Shown: positions 37,873 through 48,174, numbered from the stretch's first letter. The stretch: DNA of 64,000 nucleotides from JAAUTT01 sp963846585 (GCA_963846585.1 CAWJWO010000015.1:124001-188000); one strand, 5' to 3'. Made by a program: numbers and translations. The notes: generated from the letters alone by a model not told the origin.

Positions 37873-38257
37873 TGCTAATATATCAGGTCAAACTATTACA
37901 TATTTAAGAGAGTATTTATCAAATATTTCTTCTTTTGAGATTGCTAATCAAAAATTAAAGAATATTTGTGGTATTGAATATTTTTTTCCGATAATGATGA
38001 TTTTAAAAGCTTTACTAAATTAATATTTTCCTCAAATAAAAATATAGAAGAAAAATCAGATAGAGAAGAATACGGTGATTTTCAGACAAATTCAGATTTA
38101 GTTATTAAAATAACTCAGCAATTATTTTTTAAAAATATTTCACCAGAAATAATATTAGAACCAACGTGTGGTAAAGGTAATTTTATAATTACTTCATTAT
38201 CTACATTTAATAATATCCAGAAAATTTTTGGTTTGGAAATTTATAAACCTTATGTAT
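37856..38257 (+). pseudogene. DNA adenine methylase of the same RM system, 5' part
   Basis: ATG at 37856 or 37859 (MKIFDANISGQTITYLREYL). A 7-T run at 37981–37987 shifts the frame; adding one T gives YFFSDNDDFKSFTKLIF and continues to the SAM-binding motif I EPTCGKGNF and then GLEIYKPYV, where the second transposon begins at 38258. The remainder is at 45739. The gene is thus doubly broken. Confidence 0.82.
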
Positions 38258-38295
38258 GGGGTAGAATCAGCGAAGCTGTCATGTACTGCAAAGTA
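38258..38295 (+). repeat. Left 38-bp TIR of second Tn3-family element
   Basis: Begins GGGGTAGAATCAGCGAAGCT and ends GCAAAGTA; identical in inverse orientation to 45701–45738. Confidence 0.92.
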
Positions 38296-38476
38296 AGGTT
38301 ATATTTGATTAAATATAAACTAAATACAAGGTTGTTGAGTAAATCCCGGAAGGCAATCACTCCAACATACTCACCAAAGTTCTTCACTTAGGTTATTTGC
38401 TAGATATTATTTTATAGTATATGAATATTCACTTCTTATAAGTAGAAATACTAATGATTATGCGATTAAATCTTTT
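38296..38476. other. Non-coding segment inside the second transposon
   Basis: No gene or clear signal seen between the left TIR and the AraC remnant. Confidence 0.4.
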
Positions 38477-38700
38477 TTAATTTAATATTCTGTAATCTGA
38501 TGGGGACATCCCTACTTCTTTTTAAACATTCTTGTGAAATGTTGTGGATGCTTAAAACCTAGTTCATATGCTATTTCAATGAATGATTTACTTGTATCAT
38601 ATATTTTCTCTTTTGCAATTTCCATCAACTTCAATTGTATATGTTCCTGAGGAGACTTTCCAGTTTCTTTTTTGATTAAATCACCTAGATAATTAGGGGT
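38477..38700 (-). pseudogene. AraC-family regulator, C-terminal HTH remnant
   Basis: Reads TPNYLGDLIKKETGKSPQEHIQLKLMEIAKEKIYDTSKSFIEIAYELGFKHPQHFTRMFKKK, the AraC DNA-binding end (split here into its two HTHs). The N-terminal part is cut off at the IS4-type inverted repeat (38696). After FKKK a one-base frameshift in an A-rich run hides the normal ending VGMSPSDYRILN, stopping at 38477. Non-functional. Confidence 0.8.
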
Positions 38701-38856
38701 AGTACCCATAGCCGTCAAGCTAAGACAGCTTAAGGGCTTATATGTAAAGACATAGAGTTTATTTTATTTAGTATATAATATAGGGGGATATCTGAACCAA
38801 TACTTGATACCCTGGTAAAGAAATTCAAAACTGTTTTTTCAGAACGGGAACTTAGA

Positions 38857-40152
38857 ATGAGGGCGTTTGAAATAGGTTTTATTAAAAGAGTATCTAAGTT
38901 TTCTTCGCTCATGTTCTTTGACAATCTGTTATATGATGCAACTTCTGAATCGCATAAGAGTTATAACCAAATGTCTATAGAAACCAAGACCACTCATGGG
39001 ATAGATATATCTAAGCAAGGGATTGATCAACGTTTTAATGAAGGAGCCCAAAAGTATATACAGTCGTTAATAAGTCAGGAACTTTCCACCCTGATATCTG
39101 CTAACATTGACATGGGATGGTTGAATCTTTTTAAACGTGTAAACATAAAGGATTCCACCGAATTTGACTTAAATGCTAGACTTAAGGAAAAACTACCTGG
39201 CTTTGGAGGAAGTGCTTCCAAAGCAGGCACTTGTATTCAATATGATTTTGATATTAAATCTGGTAAGATCAATGATTTGGCTATTACACCCGCCAGTCGT
39301 TCTGATGCAAAAGATGCATTAAAAAGTATAGATAACGTGCAGGAAGGCGATCTGATCATACGCGACTTAGGATACTTTTCTTTACCGTTCTACATGGCAG
39401 TACAGAAAATTATGGCATACTTTGTATCAAGACTAAACGTAAGAATTCTTGTTTTCGAGGAAAATATGGTTGGTAAATTTGAAAGACTTGATTTTGGTAA
39501 ACTTTACAAAACCATGAAGGAAAACAAAATTTCACGAATGGATAAAAATGTATTTATTGGAGAAAATGAAAAGTTTCCGATCCGGTTAATCATAGAATTA
39601 TTACCCGATGGAGCATTTAACGAACGAATGCGCAGAATAAATGCTTCTCAAATAAAGCATAGTCGTAGGGACAAAGCATTTACACAGGATTATATTGACC
39701 GTGCCAGATTTAAATTATTTATGACCAATATACCTGCAGATGAATTGGATGGGGAAACTGTCGCCAAGATTTATAAATTACGTTGGCAGGTGGAATTGAT
39801 TTTTAAAACATGGAAATCAATATTTGGAATACACAAAATTGGTCCAATGAAATATCATCGATTAATGTGTACTCTTAATGTCAGGTTATTGTTAATCTTG
39901 ATCAATTGGGAAACATTTATAGCACACCGGGCTCGCTTGTATATAAAATCGGGGAAACTAATAAGTATCAATAAATGCTTTAAAACGCTAAAGGACAGAA
40001 GTAGTCAACTACGAAAAATACTAATCAATGATTGTAAAGGAATCGAACAATGGATCCGATGGACAGAGGATATTTTTGAAACTAAACATTGGTTAGAAAA
40101 GAAAAAAAATAAGCTTGGTCAGTTAGAAATATTATGTTTAAATGTTTTATAA
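38857..40152 (+). CDS. IS4-family transposase
   Basis: 431 aa. First catalytic Asp in VNIKDSTEFDL (~Asp90), second in LIIRDLGYFSL (~Asp170), and the IS4 YREK-type box YKLRWQVELIFKTWK near residue 310. The frame stays open about 26 codons upstream of the chosen ATG (…SEPILDTLVKKFKTVFSERELR) with plausible protein sequence but no ATG, GTG or TTG, so the true N-terminus may be longer or lost. Confidence 0.88.
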   Translation: MRAFEIGFIKRVSKFSSLMFFDNLLYDATSESHKSYNQMSIETKTTHGIDISKQGIDQRFNEGAQKYIQSLISQELSTLISANIDMGWLNLFKRVNIKDSTEFDLNARLKEKLPGFGGSASKAGTCIQYDFDIKSGKINDLAITPASRSDAKDALKSIDNVQEGDLIIRDLGYFSLPFYMAVQKIMAYFVSRLNVRILVFEENMVGKFERLDFGKLYKTMKENKISRMDKNVFIGENEKFPIRLIIELLPDGAFNERMRRINASQIKHSRRDKAFTQDYIDRARFKLFMTNIPADELDGETVAKIYKLRWQVELIFKTWKSIFGIHKIGPMKYHRLMCTLNVRLLLILINWETFIAHRARLYIKSGKLISINKCFKTLKDRSSQLRKILINDCKGIEQWIRWTEDIFETKHWLEKKKNKLGQLEILCLNVL

Positions 40153-40183
40153 TCAAATAAATATATGTATATTTAATAAAAAA

Positions 40184-40216
40184 CAGCGAGACACCTTACC
40201 ATAGATTATCTCGCTG
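40184..40216 (+). terminator. Hairpin after the IS4 transposase
   Basis: CAGCGAGA … TCTCGCTG, a perfect 8-bp stem with a 17-nt loop, 32 bp past the stop codon. No strong T-run follows; may insulate the transposase from flanking transcription. The rest of the gap to 40471 holds only the repeated IS-end sequence at 40343. Confidence 0.5.
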
Positions 40217-40471
40217 ATAATTAATAATATAAAGTTCCTTGATATGAGCAAAAATACAACAAAAAACCCTGTTCTCAAAAGGAATGGGGTTGAAAATAGT
40301 TATACAGCCTGAATAACAATACATTACAATTAATAATTCTTCCAGCTTTGTAAAAAGAAAATCAGCTTTTAAAAGTAGATAATTTACTTAATTGTTTCCC
40401 CAGCTTTTATAGTTTTGCAATTGAAAGGTGTTATTAAAAAGCACCCGCAATATTAATACAAAGTAATATCA

Positions 40472-41152
40472 ATGGATAAGATAAAAACACATTTTGAATC
40501 GGAAGCTAAAGAATTTGATGATATAATAATTACCCTCATTCCTTATTATGACCAGATGATAGGAGCTTTAATTGACTCAATTCATTTTGATAATAATTTA
40601 GCAATTAGCATAATAGATTTAGGATCTGGAACGGGTACGATTGCTAAAAGGATTTCTGAAAAGTACCCTAATTCAAAAATAGTTTGTTTGGATATTGCTT
40701 CAAATATGATTGAAATTGCAAAGCATAAACTTTCAGAACATAAGGATACAGAATTTATAACTGGTGATTTCTCCATAATTGACTTTGACAAGCAATTTGA
40801 TGTAGTAGTATCCTCATTGGCTTTACATCATCTTGAAACAGATAGTGATAAAAAGAGTTTTTACGCCAAGATTTTTAACATATTGACAGATTCCGGAATC
40901 TTCTTCAATGCCGACGTTGTTTTAGCATCTTCAGCTTATCACCAAAAGATTAATATGAACCGTTGGATAGAGTTTATGAATAAAAAAGTTCCAATGGAAG
41001 AAATATTAAATAATTGGATACCTAAGTACCAATCTGAGGATAGACCTGCAATATTAATAGATCAATTAAAATGGCTTGAGAAAATTGGATTTAAGTCAGT
41101 AGACGTAATTTGGAAATATTATAATTATAGTGTTTATGGTGGAATCAAATAA
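40472..41152 (+). CDS. Class I SAM-dependent methyltransferase
   Basis: 226 aa. Motif I IIDLGSGTGTIAKRI (~48–62), acidic residue after strand 2 (VCLDIASNMIEIAK), motif IV-like FDVVVSSLALHHLE (~110–123). Family 11/25-type small-molecule methyltransferase; substrate not predictable. It lies 51 bp before an OsmC gene within the IS4-type inverted repeats; the pair could be a small stress or xenobiotic cargo. Confidence 0.82.
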   Translation: MDKIKTHFESEAKEFDDIIITLIPYYDQMIGALIDSIHFDNNLAISIIDLGSGTGTIAKRISEKYPNSKIVCLDIASNMIEIAKHKLSEHKDTEFITGDFSIIDFDKQFDVVVSSLALHHLETDSDKKSFYAKIFNILTDSGIFFNADVVLASSAYHQKINMNRWIEFMNKKVPMEEILNNWIPKYQSEDRPAILIDQLKWLEKIGFKSVDVIWKYYNYSVYGGIK

Positions 41153-41203
41153 AATGGGAAAATATTTGATAATCAATTGATATATAAAAATTTAATTTTA
41201 AAC

Positions 41204-41578
41204 ATGTTAAAAACAAAAAATTCCAAACAGTTTTTTCAATGTATTTTGTCTAATGATAATTATACCGTGGAATCAGATGAACCTTTATTAAAAGGTGGAC
41301 AAGGTCATGGTTTCCGTCCGCATGAATTGTTGGAAGGAGCTTTGGCACCGTGTATAAACATATCCGTTAGGATGTTGGCAAAGGAACATAACATATCATT
41401 AAATAGCGTTATAACCCAAGTGGAAGTTGAAAAAACCGAATCAGTAACAATTTTTAATTATAAAATTACACTTGACGAGAATTTGAACGAAAATGACAGA
41501 AGTTATTTAATGAATATAATTGATTCGTGCGCAGTAAAACAGACCCTATCAAGACAGATAGAATTTAAACAAGTTTAG
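41204..41578 (+). CDS. OsmC/Ohr-family protein
   Basis: 124 aa from the ATG at 41204 (the upstream ATG at 41177 adds an unlikely leader). Typical OsmC pattern: LLKGGQGHGFRPHELLEGALAPCINISVRMLA with the first Cys, and MNIIDSCAVKQTL with the second. Known: the two Cys reduce organic hydroperoxides in Ohr/OsmC proteins. Likely co-transcribed with the methyltransferase. Confidence 0.85.
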   Translation: MLKTKNSKQFFQCILSNDNYTVESDEPLLKGGQGHGFRPHELLEGALAPCINISVRMLAKEHNISLNSVITQVEVEKTESVTIFNYKITLDENLNENDRSYLMNIIDSCAVKQTLSRQIEFKQV

Positions 41579-41812
41579 GCTTTTACGATTAGTGTAAATA
41601 TATAATTTAAAGCAAACATATAATTTCTGACTAATACCCTGGAATAAAAATCAAAAATTGATGGGTCATCAATAAAATATTTTATTATCAATTGGTAAAA
41701 GTATTATCATTAATTGATTATCAGCTTTGTACAAAGATTAGCTTGACGGCTATGGGCGACACCCCATATACTATTGTTTTTGATTAATTTTCTAAAGTGA
41801 CTACTCGACAAG

Positions 41813-42187
41813 CTAATTAACTTGAACAACTATATTTTCTGAACTTACGGTTGAATTAGGTTCCCAAGGTTGACAATATTCTAATTTAATAGTTTCGATA
41901 CCTTCTTTTACGCCTTTAAAATTCCATATGACTGTTTGACAGCTTCCAGGAATACTTTTAGGGTTAGGAATAATACTGCAATTAATAGTGTCAACAATAG
42001 AAACGAATTGCTTATTTGTCCACACCCATTCATAACCAGTACTTGGACATGATTTTAAATCAATTTGAAAACTTTGATTAACCGATATAACATAATTCAT
42101 TTTTGTACTATTTGAATTATTATTATCTTTTCTACAACTTAAAAGAAAGGTACTTAGAAATACAAATACAATTAATAGTGATTTCAT
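41813..42187 (-). CDS. Chagasin-like (I42) cysteine-protease inhibitor, lipoprotein
   Basis: 124 aa from the ATG at 42185–42187, which gives a lipoprotein signal MKSLLIVFVFLSTFLLSC. The chagasin loops are visible: CPSTGYEWVW (NPTTGY loop), PGSCQTVIWNFKGVKEG (GxGG loop region) and YCQPWE (RPWE loop). Known: I42 inhibitors block papain-like proteases. Probably protects against self or foreign cysteine proteases at the cell surface. An unusual transposon passenger. Confidence 0.82.
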   Translation of the reverse strand: MKSLLIVFVFLSTFLLSCRKDNNNSNSTKMNYVISVNQSFQIDLKSCPSTGYEWVWTNKQFVSIVDTINCSIIPNPKSIPGSCQTVIWNFKGVKEGIETIKLEYCQPWEPNSTVSSENIVVQVN

Positions 42188-42685
42188 AACTTCAAAAATT
42201 TTAGTTAAATATTTCATTTAAAAATTATTGCATAATAAGTATGTATGTGAAAGATTGATAATCCGATTATCCTTTACTATCGAATGTAATCCAATGTTAA
42301 AGATGCAAAATGATAATTTTGGTTGCGTTGTTTATTAATTAATTTCTCAAAATTTAAAACTGGTCATATAACGGTTTCTAATATGGAGGTTTTTCTTCTA
42401 ACATTGAATGAAATATTTGTGGAATTATCATCCGATTTTTGAAATAGATAAATCACCATCACATTCAATGATTCCGTTCCATTGTGTCGACATCCTGTTT
42501 TGAGGAAAAGCAATAAATACATAAAACAACCGTAGGACGCCGCTTTTTTAAATCATTCCATGAATAATTATTGTCCGCTCATGCAGTGCTCAGGTTAAAT
42601 CCCTTTAGAGCACTATCCTCTGTGAACGACATTATAAAATTAAGTAACCTTTCTAATATAAAGAACCTTATTTATATACAATTTA
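42188..42685. other. Non-coding region before the Tn3 transposase
   Basis: About 500 bp with no gene. Contains a perfect palindrome, GATAATC-C-GATTATC, at 42257–42271. The region would be the natural place for a resolution site, but no resolvase gene is present in this element. Confidence 0.4.
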
Positions 42686-45660
42686 ATGAAAAGGAACTGG
42701 GAACTGGAAGAACTAATTGATACTTTTACAATAATGCCAAATGAAATGGATCTTCTCGGTAATAAGACTGGAGAGACAAGACTAGGGTTCATGGTTCTTT
42801 TGAAATTTTTCCAGGGAGAGGCAAGATTTCCAAGTACAAAAAATGAAATTCCAAGGGATGTTGTAAAATATATTGCAAAACAATTGCAGTTAATTGGTGT
42901 ACCGTTTCAGAATTATGACATCAATAGCAGAGCCCATTATTATCATAAAGAACAAATAAGGAATTTTCTTGGGTTCAGGGAAATAACAGCTGATGATGGT
43001 AATCAGCTTACTGAATGGCTTTCAAAGTATGTTTTTTACCACGATGCCAATATAGATAGCTTGAAGTTAGAAGCTTATAAAAGACTTAGAGAATTACATA
43101 TAGAACCACCAACATCTGAACGAATTGACCGTATTGCTAGGGCTGCCATAAATATTTATGAGGATCAATTTTTCAAGGAAACTAATGGTAAATTATCCCG
43201 GGAGTCAATAGATAAAATGAATAATTTATTAAACGAACTAACCTTTTACGAGGAAAATGAGATAAATTATGATAATGACGAAAATACGATCTCTTTTGGT
43301 GACTTGAGATCAGATCCTGGCTCGAATTGGCCTGGAAAGTTTCTTGAAGGAAATATCTAAACTAAAAACAATTCAACAAATCAATCTTCCTGATAATCTT
43401 TTCAGTAACATTTCTCAAAAAATTCTAAAGAAATACAAACATCAGATTGTAACAGAGGATTTAACTGAAATACGTCGTCACCCGGAATTAGTTAGAAATA
43501 CATTGCTTGCCATATTCTTTTGGTTAAGGTACAGGGAAATTACCGATAATCTTATTGAACTACTTATACAAATAATCCATCGTATTGGTATTAGAGCGGA
43601 AAATAAAGTGGAAAAAGAGCTTTTAAATGATTTTAAAAAAGTCAACGGCAAGAACCATATACTACAAAAAATGGTAGATGTTGCAGTAAATTATCCTGAA
43701 GGAATAATCAAAGATGTATTGTATCCGGTAGTGAGTGAAAAAATATTAAAAGCATTGGTGAAAGAATTCAAATCGTCCGGCACACATTACAATCAGCGAG
43801 TATACACAATCATGAGAGCTTCATATGGTAATCATTATCGTTCGAATGGTTCCTGAATTGCTTAATATCCTTGAATTTCGTTCAAATAACGATGTTCATA
43901 AGCCAGTCATAAACGCCTTGGAATTAATTAAAGAATACACTTCGGTTTCTTCACGCTATTTTAATAATGAAAATGAAGTTCCTATTGATGGAGTAATAAA
44001 ATCAGCAGTGAAACCAATGGTCATGGAATTAGATGATAAAGGCCTGGAACGTATTAACAGGATAAACTATGAAATTGTTGTATTACAAGCCTTAAGGGAT
44101 AAACTTCGTTGTAAAGAAATATGGGTTACATGTGCCAATAAATATAGAAACCCGGATGAAGATTTGCCTGCCGATTTTGAAGAACGCAGGGAAGAAAATT
44201 ATAAAGCATTGAATAAACCGCTAAATGCCGAAGAATTCATTTCCGGTATCAAACAGGGTATGTACAAAGCTTTATTAAAACTTGATAGTGGAATGCCTAC
44301 AAACTCAAAAGTTCGTCTGTCGGGTAAGAATAATGGATATATAACCTTATCACCAAGTGAAGCGCAAGCTGAACCTATGAATTTGATCAAATTAAAGGCT
44401 GAAATAATGCGACAGTGGCCCATGACAAGTTTGCTTGACATTCTCAAAGAAAGTGATCTCAGACTTTCTTTTACTAACCATTTTAAAACAATGGCAACAC
44501 GTCAGGAACTGGATCGTGATACAATTCAGAAAAGGCTTATACTTACATTGTATGGTTTGGGTACAAACGCAGGACTTAAACGTATCATAGCTGGTAATCA
44601 TGGAGAAAAACACCAGGATTTACAATACATCAAAAGGAAATTTATTAATAAAGATAACCTTCGTGATGCAATTGCATCTGTTGTAAATGCAATCTTCAAT
44701 TCCAGGCTTGAGAGTATATGGGGAGAAGGTACTACAACTTGTGCATCTGATTCCAAGAAAGTTGGAGCTTGGGATCAGAATCTTTTGACCGAATGGCACA
44801 TACGTTATAGAGGTCGTGGAGTCATGATTTATTGGCATGTAGAGAAGAAATCAGTTTGCATATATTCTCAACTTAAAGCCTGCTCATCTTCTGAAGTATC
44901 AGCAATGATTGATGGATTATTGAAGCATTGTACTGATATGGAAATCGAAAAGAATTTCGTTGATTCTCATGGACAAAGTGAGGTAGCTTTTGCATTCTGC
45001 CATTTACTTGGTTTTAACTTGATGCCAAGACTCAAAGCAATAAATTCTCAAAAATTGTATCGGCCTGAAATTGGGATTAGCGAAGCATTCCCAAATTTGC
45101 AACATATTTTAACTAGGCCGATTAATTGGGAACTTATTCGGCAGCAATATGACCAAATGGTAAAATACGCTACTGCATTACGTCTCGGAACTGCAGAAAC
45201 AGAAGCAATCATGAAACGTTTTACCAGGAATAATTTAATTCATCCAACTTATCAAGCATTTGCTGAGTTAGGAAAAGCTATTAAAACCATTTTTCTTTGT
45301 GAATATCTGGATTCTGAAGAATTAAGAATAGAAATAAATGAAGGTTTGAATGTCATTGAAAACTGGAATTCTGCAATCGGTTTTATTTACTATGGTAAAG
45401 GTGGTGAATTAGCTACAAATAATATTGAAGAACAGGAAATATCTATTTTGTGTCTTCATTTGTTGCAAAATTGTCTGGTATATATAAATACTTTAATGAT
45501 CCAGAGATTGTTATCACAACAAAAATGGTATGATGTAATGACACCTGAGGATTTTAGGGCATTAACTCCACTGATATATGCTCATATAAATCCTTATGGA
45601 GATTTCAACTTAGACATGAATGAAAGAATTCCTCTAGAAATGGAAGAAATTTTGCAATAG
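42686..45660 (+). pseudogene. tnpA: Tn3-family transposase in three frames (two +1 shifts)
   Basis: Three consecutive frames form one ~990-aa TnpA: 42686–43360 (DUF4158-type N-terminus), 43344–43856 and 43825–45660 (DDE domain; Asp in CASDSKKVGAWD, Asp in FVDSHGQSEVAF, Glu in NNIEEQEIS). Skipping T43322 gives DPG-RIGLESFLKEISKL; skipping T43842 gives NHYR-RMVPELLNILEF. Both joins restore expected Tn3 sequence and both occur at TCGAAT. No other damage is seen, so recoding or a systematic read error are real alternatives to decay. Confidence 0.82.
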
Positions 45661-45700
45661 GTATCGCTGCTATTAACTATTAATCATATATTTACATAGC

Positions 45701-45738
45701 TACTTTGCAGTACATGACAGCTTCGCTGATTCTACCCC
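45701..45738 (-). repeat. Right 38-bp TIR of second Tn3-family element
   Basis: Exact inverse of 38258–38295; the methylase frame resumes at 45739. Confidence 0.92.
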
Positions 45739-46950
45739 AATCTTCCTGTAAAAAGCAATTTTAAAAATCAAAATGGTTTAGATGCTATGACAGGAAAGGG
45801 TAATTTTGATATTGCTGAATATATTTCGCTGATGCTTTTAGATGCTTTTCAAAATCATAATGCTTATTTATCCCTGTTAGTCAAAAACTCTGTAATTAAA
45901 AATATCATTTTTTATCAGAAAGAAAAACAATATTGTATCGGTGAAATAGAAAAATGTAATATTGATAGTAAAAAGGAATTCAATGTGTCAGTTGAAGCAT
46001 CTTTGTTTAATTGTCAGTTAAATTTAACACCGAGTTTTGAATGTAAAGAATTTGATATTTATTCTTCTGAATATAAGCATAGTTTCGGTTGGATAAATTC
46101 AAAATTTGTATCAAATATTAATGATTACATCGAAACACAGAAAATTGATAATGTTTCACCTTTTGAATGGAGACAAGGGATTAAACATGATTGTTCTTCA
46201 ATTATGGAATTAGAAAAGGAAGATGGATATTATGTAAATAATCTTTCCGAGAAAATTTTTCTTGAAGAAGATTTGGTTTATGGATTTTTAAAAAGTTCAG
46301 ATTTAAAAAATACTGTAATTACTAATACAAGGAAATATACGATTGTAACCCAAAAAAAAGTTGGCCAAGAAACAAAATATATTCAACAATTATACTCCAA
46401 TACTTATAACTATCTGATTAATAACATATCTAATTTTGAAGCAAGAAAATCAAGTATTTACAACGGTAAACCTACATTCTCAATATTTGGTATCGGTGAT
46501 TATTCATTTAAACCATATAAAGTTGCAATTTCAGGTTTTTATAAAACATATCATTTTACTTTAGTATTACCTCAAAATAGTAAACCTGTAATGCTGGATG
46601 ACACTTGTTATTTCATTGGTTTTGATAAAATTGAACATGCTGTTTACAGCATTATATTACTAAATTCTAAAATTACAGAGGAGTTTTTAAAATCGATAAC
46701 ATTCCCTGACGCAAAAAGAGTATTTACAAAGGATGTACTAATGAGAGTGGATTTGCAAATAATAGGTACTTTAATTTCTCAACAAGAAGTAAATGAGCAA
46801 ATTGAATTTTTGAACAATAAATATGAACTAAAAATCAATCTTACTGAATGGAATAATTATATTAAAAGTATGAATTCGGTCAATAATAAAATTTCATTCG
46901 ATTTTCCAGTACTTGATATTAAACCTAAAAGTCGTAAATTATGTATGTAA
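45739..46950 (+). pseudogene. DNA adenine methylase, 3' part
   Basis: Open from AAT at 45739 (NLPVKSNFKNQNGLDAMTGKGNFDIAEYISLMLLDAF), the segment that follows motif IV (NPPW) in type II adenine methylases, through the target-recognition half. Motif IV itself is absent from the window. The C-terminus (…KPKSRKLCM) overlaps the convergent transposase gene by 12 nt and may be displaced by that insertion. Non-functional without its 5' part. Confidence 0.82.
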
Positions 46951-48042
46951 ATTCCCTATATAATAATGAGTTGTATTATTTCCAAAATTAGTTCTACCAT
47001 TTGCTTTCAAGAATTTGACAAAACTAAATTCACTTTGTCTGAAATATTCTAAACCGGTGTAATCACTAAGAACAGCATCACAGATTTTGTCAGTTAGGTC
47101 AAATTTGACTGTTTCTTTTTCTCGAATAATAATTCTCTGGATTTCCTTTTTGATATTGACTATAAACTGATACCACTTAGCATAGAGGTCAATATATTTA
47201 CTGGAAACACCTCTCATAGTGTGATTAACTAATTTCCTGAATCCACTACAATATGAATTAACATATTGGTTATGTACTTCCCTGTTTGCAGGGTTTACAT
47301 GGTCTGTACTGATGAAAGTTTGGTGAGGAATGTTATTTTCATTAAAGAATGAAGCATAACTACGGTGAGTGTCAGTATAAGCGGTGATGTTGTTAAATCG
47401 GTTAGGTACAAAATAGTTTTTCAAGTGGTCTGCTGATGTTCTACCCATGTGTGATTTATATAATTCTAACTTGTTATTATCTCTGCCATAGGTAAATAGA
47501 ATTTTTACATTGTATTTATTATCACCTCTAAGATGTTCTCTCCACCTTCTATATCTCTTATAATCAGTGATACCCATATTTCTTCTACCTTTCCTGCTAA
47601 TCAGATACCAACTTTCATCAAATTCAATTTTCTGATAAGAAAAATCCTGTTCTTTTAATACGAGTGCTGAAAGTAGTTTGTGTCTCCAGTCCATTGCTGT
47701 CTGTTTAGAAATTCCGAGTTTTTTACTTATAAATTCTATTGAAGGAATATTCAAAGTCATAAAATCTTCAACAAACAGATTCCACTTGTTAAGTTCCTTG
47801 ATACCAGATATAACTGTATTGGTTTTAAAGGTGAATGACTTTTTACAGTCCTTACAAATGAACCGGTTAATATTATTTCTTATACCGTTTCTAACTATAT
47901 TTTCTGATAAGCAGACAGGACATTTTTCGATATTAGCATGTTCAGTAAAAATCGAATAGCTATTCCTAATATAATCAATGAGTTCCTGTCTTTGTTGAAT
48001 ATTTAGATTATTTATTCCTGACTTTATCTTGTTAATCTTCAT
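46939..48042 (-). CDS. IS1595-like (ISXO2-type) transposase
   Basis: 367 aa. N-terminal zinc ribbon CPVC…CKDC (~41–67), HTH region (ISKKLGISKQTAMDWRHKLL), then DDE-type residues in FDESWYLI, TDTHRSYA and the VHNQYVNSYCSGFRKLVNHTMRGVSSKY stretch typical of IS1595. Length is typical. Terminal repeats were not identified. Converges on the methylase remnant. Confidence 0.72.
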   Translation of the reverse strand: MKINKIKSGINNLNIQQRQELIDYIRNSYSIFTEHANIEKCPVCLSENIVRNGIRNNINRFICKDCKKSFTFKTNTVISGIKELNKWNLFVEDFMTLNIPSIEFISKKLGISKQTAMDWRHKLLSALVLKEQDFSYQKIEFDESWYLISRKGRRNMGITDYKRYRRWREHLRGDNKYNVKILFTYGRDNNKLELYKSHMGRTSADHLKNYFVPNRFNNITAYTDTHRSYASFFNENNIPHQTFISTDHVNPANREVHNQYVNSYCSGFRKLVNHTMRGVSSKYIDLYAKWYQFIVNIKKEIQRIIIREKETVKFDLTDKICDAVLSDYTGLEYFRQSEFSFVKFLKANGRTNFGNNTTHYYIGNLHT

Positions 48043-48140
48043 GCATATAGAATTTAATTTCTAATATAAACGAAACTAAATTTATTTATGTTTCAATTTT
48101 AATTGGATTATTTAACTATATTATAGATATTTACAATGTC

Positions 48141-48174
48141 TATCAACCATCTTGTAGAATTGAACGAAAATTTT
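48141..48174 (-). repeat. Right 34-bp inverted repeat of the accessory region
   Basis: Complement begins AAAATTTTCGTTCAATTC; partner of 17730–17763, four mismatches. Lies about 95 bp before tRNA-Gly. Confidence 0.65.

Larger units (their letters stand above)
38696..41765. mobile_element. IS4-family unit with two passenger genes
   Basis: The ends at 38696–38724 and 41738–41765 are inverted repeats sharing GGGGT, four variable bases, then CCCATAGCCGTCAAGCTAA. They enclose a transposase, a SAM methyltransferase and an OsmC gene. A second partial copy of the right subterminal sequence (CAGCTTTGTAAAAAGA) lies at 40343, just after the transposase, and matches 41722–41737. No matching target duplication was found. 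Confidence 0.65.
38258..45738. mobile_element. Second Tn3-family transposon with perfect 38-bp TIRs
   Basis: 7,481 bp bounded by exact 38-bp inverted repeats (GGGGTAGAATCAGCGAAGCT…). It contains a frameshifted Tn3 transposase, an IS4-family unit, an AraC remnant and a chagasin-like gene, but no resolvase. The flanks are TGTAT and AATCT, so there is no 5-bp duplication, and the methylase reading frame lacks an estimated 60–70 codons including motif IV. An adjacent deletion probably followed insertion. Confidence 0.88.
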
